Below are positions 41,752 to 49,359 of a stretch of DNA of 64,000 nucleotides, one piece after another (the stretch's first letter is position 1; every line of letters starts with the position of its first letter). Made by a program: the position numbers and the translations under genes. Under the pieces are notes generated by a model. That model was not told the origin of the DNA. It did no database searches and worked only from the letters and a program-made list of their open reading frames with translations. The DNA comes from Streptomyces sp. 6-11-2 (GTDB lineage Bacteria > Actinomycetota > Actinomycetes > Streptomycetales > Streptomycetaceae). The stretch spans positions 2,604,001 through 2,668,000 of the forward strand of contig NZ_BJOR01000001.1 in NCBI RefSeq assembly GCF_006540305.1, written 5' to 3'.

Positions 41752-42690
41752 TCACACCGAGACCGGCTCGCCCGCCGCCGCGGCGATCTCCGCCTCGGCG
41801 ACGACGCCGGTGACACGGCGCAGCTTCTTCATCGGGCCGCGCTCGGAGTCGTAGACCTTCTTCACCCCGTCGCCGAGGGAGGCCTCGATCGTGCGGATGT
41901 CGCGGACCAGGCGCTGCAGGCCCTGCGGCTCGACGGAGGCGGCCTGGTCGGAGCCCCACATGGCGCGGTCCAGGGTGATGTGGCGCTCGACGAAGACGGC
42001 GCCCAGGGCGACCGCGGCCAGCGTGGTCTGCAGGCCCGTCTCGTGGCCGGAGTAGCCGATCGGGACGTTCGGGTACTCCTTCTCCAGGGTGTTGATCACG
42101 CGCAGGTTCAGCTCCTCGGCCTTCGCCGGGTACGTCGACGTGGCGTGGCACAGCAGGATGTTGTCCGAGCCCAGCACCTCCACCGCGTGGCGTATCTGCT
42201 TGGGCGTGGACATGCCGGTGGAGAGGATGATCGTGCGGCCCGTGGCGCGCAGGGCGCGCAGCAGCTCGTCGTCCGTCAGGGAGGCGGAGGCCACCTTGTG
42301 GGCGGGCACGTCGAACTTCTCCAGGAAGGCGACGGCCTCGGTGTCCCACGGGGAGGCGAACCAGTCGATGTTCTTGCTCTTGCAGTACTCGTCGATCTGG
42401 CGGTACTCGTCCTCACCGAACTCCACGCGGTGGCGGTAGTCGATGTAGGTCATCCGGCCCCAGGGGGTGTCGCGCTCGATGTCCCACTGGTCGCGCGGGG
42501 TGCAGATCTCGGGCGTGCGCTTCTGGAACTTCACGGCGTCGCAGCCGGCCTCGGCGGCCGCGTCGATCAGCTTGAAGGCGTTCTCGATGTCGCCGTTGTG
42601 GTTGATGCCGATCTCACCGGTGACGTAGACCGGGCGGCCGGGGCCGGCCTCGCGCGAACCGAAGGTGCGGATGCGGGAGTTGGTGCTCAT
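41752..42690 (-). CDS. neuB: NeuB-family nonulosonic (sialic/Kdn) acid synthase, without SAF domain
   Basis: A 312-residue TIM-barrel enzyme, start MSTNSRIRTFGSREAGPGRP. Motifs are VTGEIGINHNGD, DAVKFQKRTPE, WFASPWDTEAVAFLEKF, ILSTGMSTPKQI, LLCHATSTYPAK and IGYSGHETG, then VFVERHITLDRAMWGSDQAAS. It condenses phosphoenolpyruvate with a six-carbon sugar to give a nine-carbon acid. The usual C-terminal SAF/antifreeze-like domain (residues beyond about 290 in NeuB) is absent: the protein ends soon after the barrel. Known Streptomyces walls contain poly-Kdn teichulosonic acid, so Kdn or Kdn-9-phosphate is the likely product. Confidence 0.9.
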   Translation of the reverse strand: MSTNSRIRTFGSREAGPGRPVYVTGEIGINHNGDIENAFKLIDAAAEAGCDAVKFQKRTPEICTPRDQWDIERDTPWGRMTYIDYRHRVEFGEDEYRQIDEYCKSKNIDWFASPWDTEAVAFLEKFDVPAHKVASASLTDDELLRALRATGRTIILSTGMSTPKQIRHAVEVLGSDNILLCHATSTYPAKAEELNLRVINTLEKEYPNVPIGYSGHETGLQTTLAAVALGAVFVERHITLDRAMWGSDQAASVEPQGLQRLVRDIRTIEASLGDGVKKVYDSERGPMKKLRRVTGVVAEAEIAAAAGEPVSV

Positions 42691-42704
42691 GACAGGAGTC
42701 GTCC

Positions 42705-43991
42705 TTACTTGGTGAGGGAATCGAGAGAGGGGCCGAGGATCCAGCTGGCGATCTCTCGGATCGCGCCGTCGCCGCCTGGGACGGTGGTGACCGCGCGTGC
42801 GGCGCCGCGTACGACGTCGTGGGCGCTCGCGACCGCCACGGGCCAGCCCACGAGGGAGAAGCACGGGAGGTCGTTGACGTCGTTGCCGACGTAGAGCACG
42901 CGCTCGGGCGCGATGCCCTGCTCCTCGCACCACTGCTTCAGCGCGAGGTCCTTGCGGTCGATGCCGTGCAGCACCGGGAGCCTGAGCTTCCGGGCGCGGG
43001 CGGCGACGACCGGGTTCTGTTCCGTGGACAGGATCAGCATCCTCAGGCCACTGTCGCGCAGCGCCGCGATGCCGAGGCCGTCCCCGCGGTGCACGGAGAC
43101 GAACTCCCGTCCGTCGGAGTCGATCAGCACCCTGTCGTCGGTCTGGGTGCCGTCGAAGTCGAGTACGACCGCGTCCACGTCGGCGGCGGTGGGCAGGGCC
43201 CCCGGCCGGTCGGCGTCGAACAGCGGTGCCAGCGCGCGCGCCCGCGCCAGGTCGTGCGGGTCGTCGATTTCCAGCACCCGCGCCGGGTCGGTGCGGACGA
43301 GCTCCGTACGCCCGAAGAAGCGGTGCCGGTGCGTGCGGAACCCGGACGCCGCCATGGCGTAGGCGGCGCCGGTCTCCAGCAGGTCCTGGGGGCGGTCCTG
43401 GCGGCGCGGGCGGAAGGACTTGTCGTGGTTGACGCCGTAACCGCCCTCGGTGGCCGCGGACTCGGCGGCGGCCGCGTCCGACGGTGCGCCGGCGGCCACC
43501 GGGTCGTCCGCGGCGTCCCGCCACACGAAGCCGTGGAACGGCGCCACGGTCACCGCGGTGTCGGCGCCGTCCTCGACGACCGCGCCCGCGACCCCGTCGA
43601 CGTCCTCGCTCCGCAGGAACGGGCTGGTGCACTGCACGAGCAGCACCACGTCCACCGGGGCGCCGTGCAGTGCCTCGTGCGCGTCCATGGCGTGCAGCAC
43701 GGCGGCCTCGGAGGTGGCGGTGTCACCGGCGATGGCGGCCGGCCGCAGCACCACCTCGGCGCCGGCCTGGCGGGCGGCGGCCGCGATGGCCTGGTCGTCG
43801 GTGGAGACCACCACGTCGGTCACCAGCCGGGCCGCCCGGCACTCGCGCACGGCACGGGCGACCAGCGGGACGCCGCCGACGGGGGCGAGGTTCTTCGCGG
43901 GGACGCCCTTGGAGCCGCCGCGCGCGGGTATCACCGCGAGCACGCGGCGCGCCGTGGCGCCGGATCCCGCGTCCGGGTGGGCGTCGGTCAT
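42705..43991 (-). CDS. Fused CMP-nonulosonate cytidylyltransferase and HAD phosphatase
   Basis: A 428-residue protein from ATG 43991, 9 bp after AAGGAG. Residues 15-270 are a CMP-sialic acid synthetase with the P-loop-like VLAVIPARGGSKGVPAKNLA and LLVQCTSPFLRSEDVDGV. Residues 280-428 are a HAD phosphatase of the KdsC type (VVLDFDGTQTDD, ILSTEQNPVVAARARKL, YVGNDVNDLPCFSLVG). One polypeptide can thus remove the 9-phosphate and activate the acid as CMP-sugar (inference from family). It lies between the DUF6716 and neuB genes in one operon with gaps of 32 and 14 bp. Confidence 0.9.
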   Translation of the reverse strand: MTDAHPDAGSGATARRVLAVIPARGGSKGVPAKNLAPVGGVPLVARAVRECRAARLVTDVVVSTDDQAIAAAARQAGAEVVLRPAAIAGDTATSEAAVLHAMDAHEALHGAPVDVVLLVQCTSPFLRSEDVDGVAGAVVEDGADTAVTVAPFHGFVWRDAADDPVAAGAPSDAAAAESAATEGGYGVNHDKSFRPRRQDRPQDLLETGAAYAMAASGFRTHRHRFFGRTELVRTDPARVLEIDDPHDLARARALAPLFDADRPGALPTAADVDAVVLDFDGTQTDDRVLIDSDGREFVSVHRGDGLGIAALRDSGLRMLILSTEQNPVVAARARKLRLPVLHGIDRKDLALKQWCEEQGIAPERVLYVGNDVNDLPCFSLVGWPVAVASAHDVVRGAARAVTTVPGGDGAIREIASWILGPSLDSLTK

Positions 43992-44023
43992 GGGCTGCAC
44001 TCCTTGGTGTGGGACGCGGTCGC

Positions 44024-45364
44024 TCACAGCTCCCCCATCCGCCGGATCACGGGCGCCACGCGCTGCACGCCGTGGCGGTAGGCGCCGCGGGCGGCATGGC
44101 GGAAGATCCGGCGTACGGGGCCGGGCGACCGGTCGGCGGCGGGCGCGCCCGGCAGCGGGCTGCCGTCGGGGGCGAGGTGGTGGCGGGCGAGGACGCCGGG
44201 CAGATAGCCGGGGGCCGTGACGGGGGTGTAGTAGGGCTTCAGCGGCGGGAGTTCACCGGCGGCGAGCAGTTCGTCGACGCGTAGGCGGGCCCTGTCGAAG
44301 GCGGCCTCGTACGAGCCTCCGGTGGCGACGCCCTGGCGGGCCACCCACCACGGGTCCGGTTCGGGCTCGTGGCCGTCGTCGAGCTGGTCCCAGGAGGCCA
44401 GGCAGCCGGAGCCCACGAAGTGGTGGTTGCCGAGCGCCTCCCGCACCCCGAGGTCGGTCAGGACGACGGTGGGGATGCGCCGGTGCAGGGACTCCAGCGC
44501 GGCCGTGGAACTCACCGTGACCAGCAGGTCGGTGCGGTCCAGGACCTCGCCCATGTTCCCGTACACCAGGCGGAGGTTGGCGGGCAGGTCCTTGCGCTCG
44601 GCCAGCTTCTGGTACGGCAGTTCCTCGATGTGCGTGGTGTGCTCGCCCGGCTTGGAGCGGAGCTTGAGCAGCACCTCGCGCCCGGGGTGCCGGCGGGCGT
44701 GCCGGATCAGCCGGTCCAGCAGGTAGGCGCGGTCCCCGCGGCTCTGCGGCACGGAGGGCTGCGCGGCGAAGACGACCGTGTAGGGGTCGTCCTCCGTCCG
44801 GTCCGGGGTGTGCACGGCGCCGCCGAGGAACGGCAGCGCCACCTCGGTCACCGACGACGCGTCGGCGCCCACTCCCTCGTACACGGCCCGGAAACGGTCC
44901 GCGTCCTGGCGGGAGTTGGCGAGGACGAGGTCGGCGCCGTGCCGCAGCAGCAGACCGTCGGTGAGCTTCTCGTAGACGACGCCGACGTAGCCGGTGACGA
45001 CCACGGGCCGCTCGGTGCGCCCCTGCCAGACGTGGGCCAGTCCGTGCAGCATGGCCTGGACGCCGCCGCCGACGAGGGCGAGCACGAGGACGTCGTACGG
45101 CTCCTGCGCCATCTCGCGCAGGAACTCGGCGGCGGTGACCTCGCTCAGACGGTCCGCGCGGACGCCGACCTCCTCGAGCTGGCGGGGGGTGGGGGTGGCA
45201 CGGCCCCGCAGCAGGTAGCCGTCGAGCCGGATGTCCGGTTCACCCGAGTCGGGGGAAGCACCGGCGGAAACCAAACGGTTCGCCGTGAGGGCACCCCATT
45301 TCCACCGGGTGTCGGAATCCGCGAGAACGGCGACTCGCCGGGACTTCTTCGCACTGGCTGGCAC
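44024..45364 (-). CDS. DUF6716-type putative glycosyltransferase
   Basis: A 446-residue protein, start MPASAKKSRRVAVLADSDTR. It looks like a GT-B fold: an N-terminal Rossmann half to about 190 and a C-terminal half with VLLKLRSKPGEHTTHIEELP, YGNMGEVLDRTDLLVTVSST and AALESLHRRIPTVVLTDLG, where the SST is probably a donor-binding loop. First gene of the leftward sugar operon. It probably adds a sugar to the wall polymer or its linkage unit (inference). The shared upstream gap of 198 bp also drives the rightward GT2 gene. Confidence 0.78.
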   Translation of the reverse strand: MPASAKKSRRVAVLADSDTRWKWGALTANRLVSAGASPDSGEPDIRLDGYLLRGRATPTPRQLEEVGVRADRLSEVTAAEFLREMAQEPYDVLVLALVGGGVQAMLHGLAHVWQGRTERPVVVTGYVGVVYEKLTDGLLLRHGADLVLANSRQDADRFRAVYEGVGADASSVTEVALPFLGGAVHTPDRTEDDPYTVVFAAQPSVPQSRGDRAYLLDRLIRHARRHPGREVLLKLRSKPGEHTTHIEELPYQKLAERKDLPANLRLVYGNMGEVLDRTDLLVTVSSTAALESLHRRIPTVVLTDLGVREALGNHHFVGSGCLASWDQLDDGHEPEPDPWWVARQGVATGGSYEAAFDRARLRVDELLAAGELPPLKPYYTPVTAPGYLPGVLARHHLAPDGSPLPGAPAADRSPGPVRRIFRHAARGAYRHGVQRVAPVIRRMGEL

Positions 45365-45562
45365 GTCGAAGACCGTAGGAAGGCTTTTCTAGGTTCCACC
45401 CAACCCGAACACAACAAACAGTTAACAGCACATCGCCGAATGGCGAATCAGGCCGCCGGCGGCCTGGAAAAAGGGCTGGTTCACTGCGTCGCCACGCGCC
45501 GTTCACCCAGGCTCAAGCTGACGGTAAAGGCGGGGGCGGGACCGTTTCCTAACCTCGCCTGC

Positions 45563-46540
45563 GTGGTCAAGCTCTCCGTCATCGTGCCGTTCTACAACGT
45601 CCGGCAATACGCGTCCGACGCCTTGAAGAGCCTGCGCGCGAACGCCCGCGAGGACTTCGAATTCATTCTCGTCGACGACTGCTCGCGCGACGAGACACCG
45701 GACATGCTCGCGCGCGCGGAGCGCGAGCTGCCGGGGGCGGTGTACGTCAGACACGAGAAGAACGGCGGGCTGGCGACCGCGCGCAACACCGGGATCGACA
45801 CGGCGCGCGGCGAGTACCTGACCTTCCTGGACGGCGACGACTGGCTGGCCCCCGGCTACTACCCGCGGCTGCTCGCCGCGATCGAGGAGCTGGGCTGCGA
45901 CTTCGTCCGCACCGACCATGTGCAGTGCACCGGGCGGGCGCGCACGATCCGGCGTGTCCCGCACGGCCGGCGGGGCGAGGTGATGGACCCGCGGCAGGCG
46001 ATCCTGCCCGCCGAACGCACCACCTCCGTCGACTACCCCTACGCCTGGGCGGGTGTCTACCACCGCCGGCTGGTCGACCGGGGGCTGCTGCACTTCACCG
46101 ACGGTCTGCGCACGGCCGAGGACCGGCCGTGGATCTGGCGGCTGCACCGGGAGGCGGAGTCGTTCGCCGTGGTGGGTCTGCTGGGCGTCTTCTACCGGCG
46201 CGGGGTGGCCGGTTCCCTCACGCAGATCGGCGATGTGCGCCAACTCGACTTCATCCGCGCCTTCGACCAGGTGATCGAGGAGACCGCGGCCGACCCCGAG
46301 GCCGGCCGGCTGCTGCCGAAGGCGGTACGCACCTACTGCGCGATCATCGCCCACCACCTGTCGGAGATCGACAAGTTCGAACCGACGGTGGCCAGGCAGC
46401 TGCGGGCCATGAGCGCGGCGGCGATCAAGCGGATGCCCCAGGAGCTGCTCACCGACGTCCTCGACACCATGGACCTGAACCGTTCCTCCAGGCTGCGTCG
46501 GCTGCGCCGCCGGGTTCCCGCAGCGAAGGCGGCCTCCTGA
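45563..46540 (+). CDS. Family 2 glycosyltransferase, copy 1
   Basis: A 325-residue protein from GTG 45563 (VVKLSVIVPFYNVRQYASDA). The GT-A fold has FILVDDCSRDETPD, NGGLATARNTGIDTARGEYL and the metal DxD motif FLDGDDWL, then AEDRPWIWRLHREAESF. A TAACCT -10 box ends about 7 bp before the GTG and suggests a leaderless message. It is followed with a one-base overlap by a polysialyltransferase-family gene; the same pair recurs at 51696-54017. Its role is likely to be sugar addition to the teichulosonic acid chain or linker. Confidence 0.9.
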   Translation: MVKLSVIVPFYNVRQYASDALKSLRANAREDFEFILVDDCSRDETPDMLARAERELPGAVYVRHEKNGGLATARNTGIDTARGEYLTFLDGDDWLAPGYYPRLLAAIEELGCDFVRTDHVQCTGRARTIRRVPHGRRGEVMDPRQAILPAERTTSVDYPYAWAGVYHRRLVDRGLLHFTDGLRTAEDRPWIWRLHREAESFAVVGLLGVFYRRGVAGSLTQIGDVRQLDFIRAFDQVIEETAADPEAGRLLPKAVRTYCAIIAHHLSEIDKFEPTVARQLRAMSAAAIKRMPQELLTDVLDTMDLNRSSRLRRLRRRVPAAKAAS

Positions 46541-47892
46541 TGCCCCGCACCACCCAGATCTTCTGCGCCTCGACGCTGTACGGTGCCGCCACCCTGGCCG
46601 CCGCGATCGAGTCCGGCTGCTTCCCCGAGGCGGACCGCCGGCTGCTCCTGGTGTGCAACAACGCGGCGACGCCGGAGATCACCCCGGCCGTCGACGAGAT
46701 GCCGGGCTTCGCACCGCTGCGCGACCACTTCGACGGCGTCCTGTCCTGGAACGAGGCGATCCGCCCCTTCCACCCCGGGGCCTGGTCACCGCGCCCCGAC
46801 GACCTCCCGATGTTCGAGCGTTACCTGCGGCTGCTGTGGGGCCTGGGCGACGACCGCGTGGCCCTGGTGATGGAGTCCCTCCAGGTCAACCCGGCCCTGG
46901 CCATCGCCCAGTCGTTCGCCGAGGCGCCCATCGATGTCTACGCCGACGGGCTGATGAGCTACGGCCCCACGCGCAACAAGATCGACCCGCTGGTCGGCAC
47001 GCGGGTGCGGCGGCTGCTCCACCTGGACCTGGTCCCCGGTCTGACCCCGCTGCTGCTGACCGAGTTCGACGTGCCCGCGCAGGCCCTGCCGACCGATGCG
47101 TTCATGACGGTGCTGAGCCGGATCGGCGACGCCGTGCCGCAGCTTCCGCCGCTGCCCGAGCGTGCCGCCGTACTGCTCGGCCAGTACCTGTCCGCGCTCG
47201 GCATCCTCTCCGCCGAGGAGGAGGAAAAGCTGCACGTGCGGATGTTGCGCGGCGCGGTCGCCCGCGGGCACCGCTCGGTCGTCTTCAAGCCGCACCCGGC
47301 CGCTCCGGCCCGCTGCAGCCGAGCGCTGGAGGCCGAGGCGGAACGGCTCGGCGCGGACCTCACCGTCCTGGACCTGCCCGTCCTCGCGGAGGTGCTGTTC
47401 GAGAAGACCCGGCCCGCGCTGGTGGCCGGATGCTTCTCGACCGCGCTGTTCACCGCCTCCGCCTTCCACGGCCTGCCGGTCGCCCGCGTCGGGACCGGTC
47501 CGGTGCTGGAGCGCCTGACGCCCTACCAGAACAGCAACCGCGTGCCCGTCGTCCTGGCCGACGCGCTGCTGCCGGACCTGGAGGACGGGCAGGGCGAAGG
47601 GAAGGAGGACGGGCAGGAGGATGCCGTCGCCGCCGACATGCTGACCGGGCTGGTCACCGCCGTCGGATTCACCATGCAGCCGCAGATCCACCCGGGTCTG
47701 CGCCCGGCAGCGGAACGCTTCCTCTCCCAGCACTTCGGACCGCGCACCCAGCGCTACTTCAAGCGCCGCCGGCTCACCTCGCTGGGCCTGCCGGGCGGCA
47801 TCCCGGAGCGGCTGGCGTTCCTCCCCCGCAGCGCCACGGCGCGCCGGATGGTGCGGCGGGCGCGGGCGCTGAAGAACGCCGTACGGGGCTGA
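46540..47892 (+). CDS. Polysialyltransferase-family glycosyltransferase, copy 1
   Basis: A 450-residue protein (start MPRTTQIFCASTLYGAATLA, ATG overlapping the GT2 stop). It has the family catalytic motifs: (D/E)DG as VYADGLMSYGPT near residue 140, HP in VVFKPHPAAPA near 250, and the Ser/Thr motif VAGCFSTALFTASA near 310. In alpha-2,8-polysialyltransferases these residues make the GT-B active site using CMP-sialic acid. It is the best candidate for Kdn/sialic polymerisation or chain extension. Paralogous to the gene at 52665. Confidence 0.88.
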   Translation: MPRTTQIFCASTLYGAATLAAAIESGCFPEADRRLLLVCNNAATPEITPAVDEMPGFAPLRDHFDGVLSWNEAIRPFHPGAWSPRPDDLPMFERYLRLLWGLGDDRVALVMESLQVNPALAIAQSFAEAPIDVYADGLMSYGPTRNKIDPLVGTRVRRLLHLDLVPGLTPLLLTEFDVPAQALPTDAFMTVLSRIGDAVPQLPPLPERAAVLLGQYLSALGILSAEEEEKLHVRMLRGAVARGHRSVVFKPHPAAPARCSRALEAEAERLGADLTVLDLPVLAEVLFEKTRPALVAGCFSTALFTASAFHGLPVARVGTGPVLERLTPYQNSNRVPVVLADALLPDLEDGQGEGKEDGQEDAVAADMLTGLVTAVGFTMQPQIHPGLRPAAERFLSQHFGPRTQRYFKRRRLTSLGLPGGIPERLAFLPRSATARRMVRRARALKNAVRG

Positions 47893-48105
47893 GGACCCGA
47901 GCGCCGCCCGCACCGGACGGCGCCTCCGGATCATGGCCCTGCCACGGGTACGGCGGCCTGCCGGCGGACACCCCGGTCCTCGCCGGGCGACGTCGTCCGG
48001 TCGGCCGCCGAACCGGGACTCTTTACCCGCCGTCCACTGGGAAGACACCAGGGAACCGTCGTACTGGGGCACGATGCGTCCCTCGATCGGAGGACGGTGG
48101 AACGC

Positions 48106-49359
48106 ATGACGAACCCCCTGGCGGGATTGTTCAAGGCACGGCAGAAGGAGGCCGCCAGGCTGGAACTGTTCGCCCGGAGCATGCGCCTGTGCGGCGAGTA
48201 CCTCGCGGCACAGAGCGAGACGTCTCCCCGGCACGCCCGCCTCAGCCGGGCGATCGGCACCTTCGCCACCTCGCTCGACACGCCGTCGGCCGATCCCTTC
48301 GACTCCCTGCTCAAGGTCGGCGAGCGCGCCCTGGAGGCCGGCGGGGACAGCGGACTGGCCCTCGCCCTGGGCGTGGCTGAGACGTCGACCCGGATCCGGC
48401 AGCGGTCCAGGGGAGCCTGGCGGCTGCACGGCCTGGCCCTCGACGGGCTCGGCCGTGAGGCAGAGGCACTGGAATGCTACGAGCGCCACCTCACGCTGGT
48501 GCAGGACAACGGCGCAGCAAAGGAGGTCGTCCGCAGGATCGACACCCTGCGGCGGCAGCGGGCGTGCCTGGAAGAGGCCGACGCGCTCTTCCCCCGGGCC
48601 GGCTCCCCGCTGCGCGACCTGCTCGGACAGCCCTCCGCGGTCACGGCCCCGGCGTTCGCCGCCTTCGTACAGGCGCGGGTGGCCGAGCACAGCGCCGGGG
48701 ACCCGGCGGTGCGGCGCCTGCTGAAGCTGTACGGGACGTACCGGCGGCTGGTCGAGCGGCCCGCGCTGTCCGACCCGCTGCTCGGCGGGAGCACCCCGAT
48801 CGGCGTCGGCGGGCTGCGCGGACTGATCGAGGGGCGGACGGTGTGCCTGGTCTCGGGTGCCGACGACGCGGCCGGGAGCGCGTCGGGCGCCGAGACCGAC
48901 GGCTACGACCTGGTGGTGCGCTGCGACTCGTTCGGGGTCCGCGCGGAGGGCACCGGCGAGCGCGCCGATCTGCACGCCGTCTCGTTGCGGGGCGAGACCC
49001 CGTGGAACGGACCCGCCTGGACGCAGCCGGCCGGCATCCGGCTGGTGTTCGGCTCCCCGGCCGCACAATGGCGCCGCGCCACGCGGCAGCGGCTCGTGCC
49101 CGGAGCGCAGGAGCACATCGGTGACGCGTCCCTGCGCGCGCCCCTGACCGACCCGGCGCTGATCGGCGAGGGCGACTGGGAACCGGCGACCACCACCGCC
49201 TTCACCGTCCTGCGGCTCCTGGACTTCCTGGATGTCAGCCCCCGCCTGGACCTCATCGGCTTCGGCCTGCCCGGCCGGCTGCGGCCGAGGGAAGCCGAGT
49301 GGGTCATGGACCGCGCGACACACGTCGACAACAGCAAGATGAGGATCGCCCTGCGATGA
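48106..49359 (+). CDS. TPR-like protein with GT29-sialyltransferase-like C-terminal domain
   Basis: A 417-residue protein from ATG 48106 (GTG 48097 is closer to GGAGG but spaced only 3 bp). Residues 1-200 are helical with TPR-like segments (AWRLHGLALDGLGREAEALE). Residues 245-417 read GLIEGRTVCLVSGADDA, YDLVVRCDSFGV, ERADLHAVSLRG, then PATTTAFTVLRLLDFL, LDLIGFGLPG and RATHVDNSKMRIAL. This order resembles the L, S and VS sialylmotifs of GT29 enzymes. Identification rests on motif reading, not a search. It overlaps the next gene by 4 bp. Confidence 0.65.
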   Translation: MTNPLAGLFKARQKEAARLELFARSMRLCGEYLAAQSETSPRHARLSRAIGTFATSLDTPSADPFDSLLKVGERALEAGGDSGLALALGVAETSTRIRQRSRGAWRLHGLALDGLGREAEALECYERHLTLVQDNGAAKEVVRRIDTLRRQRACLEEADALFPRAGSPLRDLLGQPSAVTAPAFAAFVQARVAEHSAGDPAVRRLLKLYGTYRRLVERPALSDPLLGGSTPIGVGGLRGLIEGRTVCLVSGADDAAGSASGAETDGYDLVVRCDSFGVRAEGTGERADLHAVSLRGETPWNGPAWTQPAGIRLVFGSPAAQWRRATRQRLVPGAQEHIGDASLRAPLTDPALIGEGDWEPATTTAFTVLRLLDFLDVSPRLDLIGFGLPGRLRPREAEWVMDRATHVDNSKMRIALR

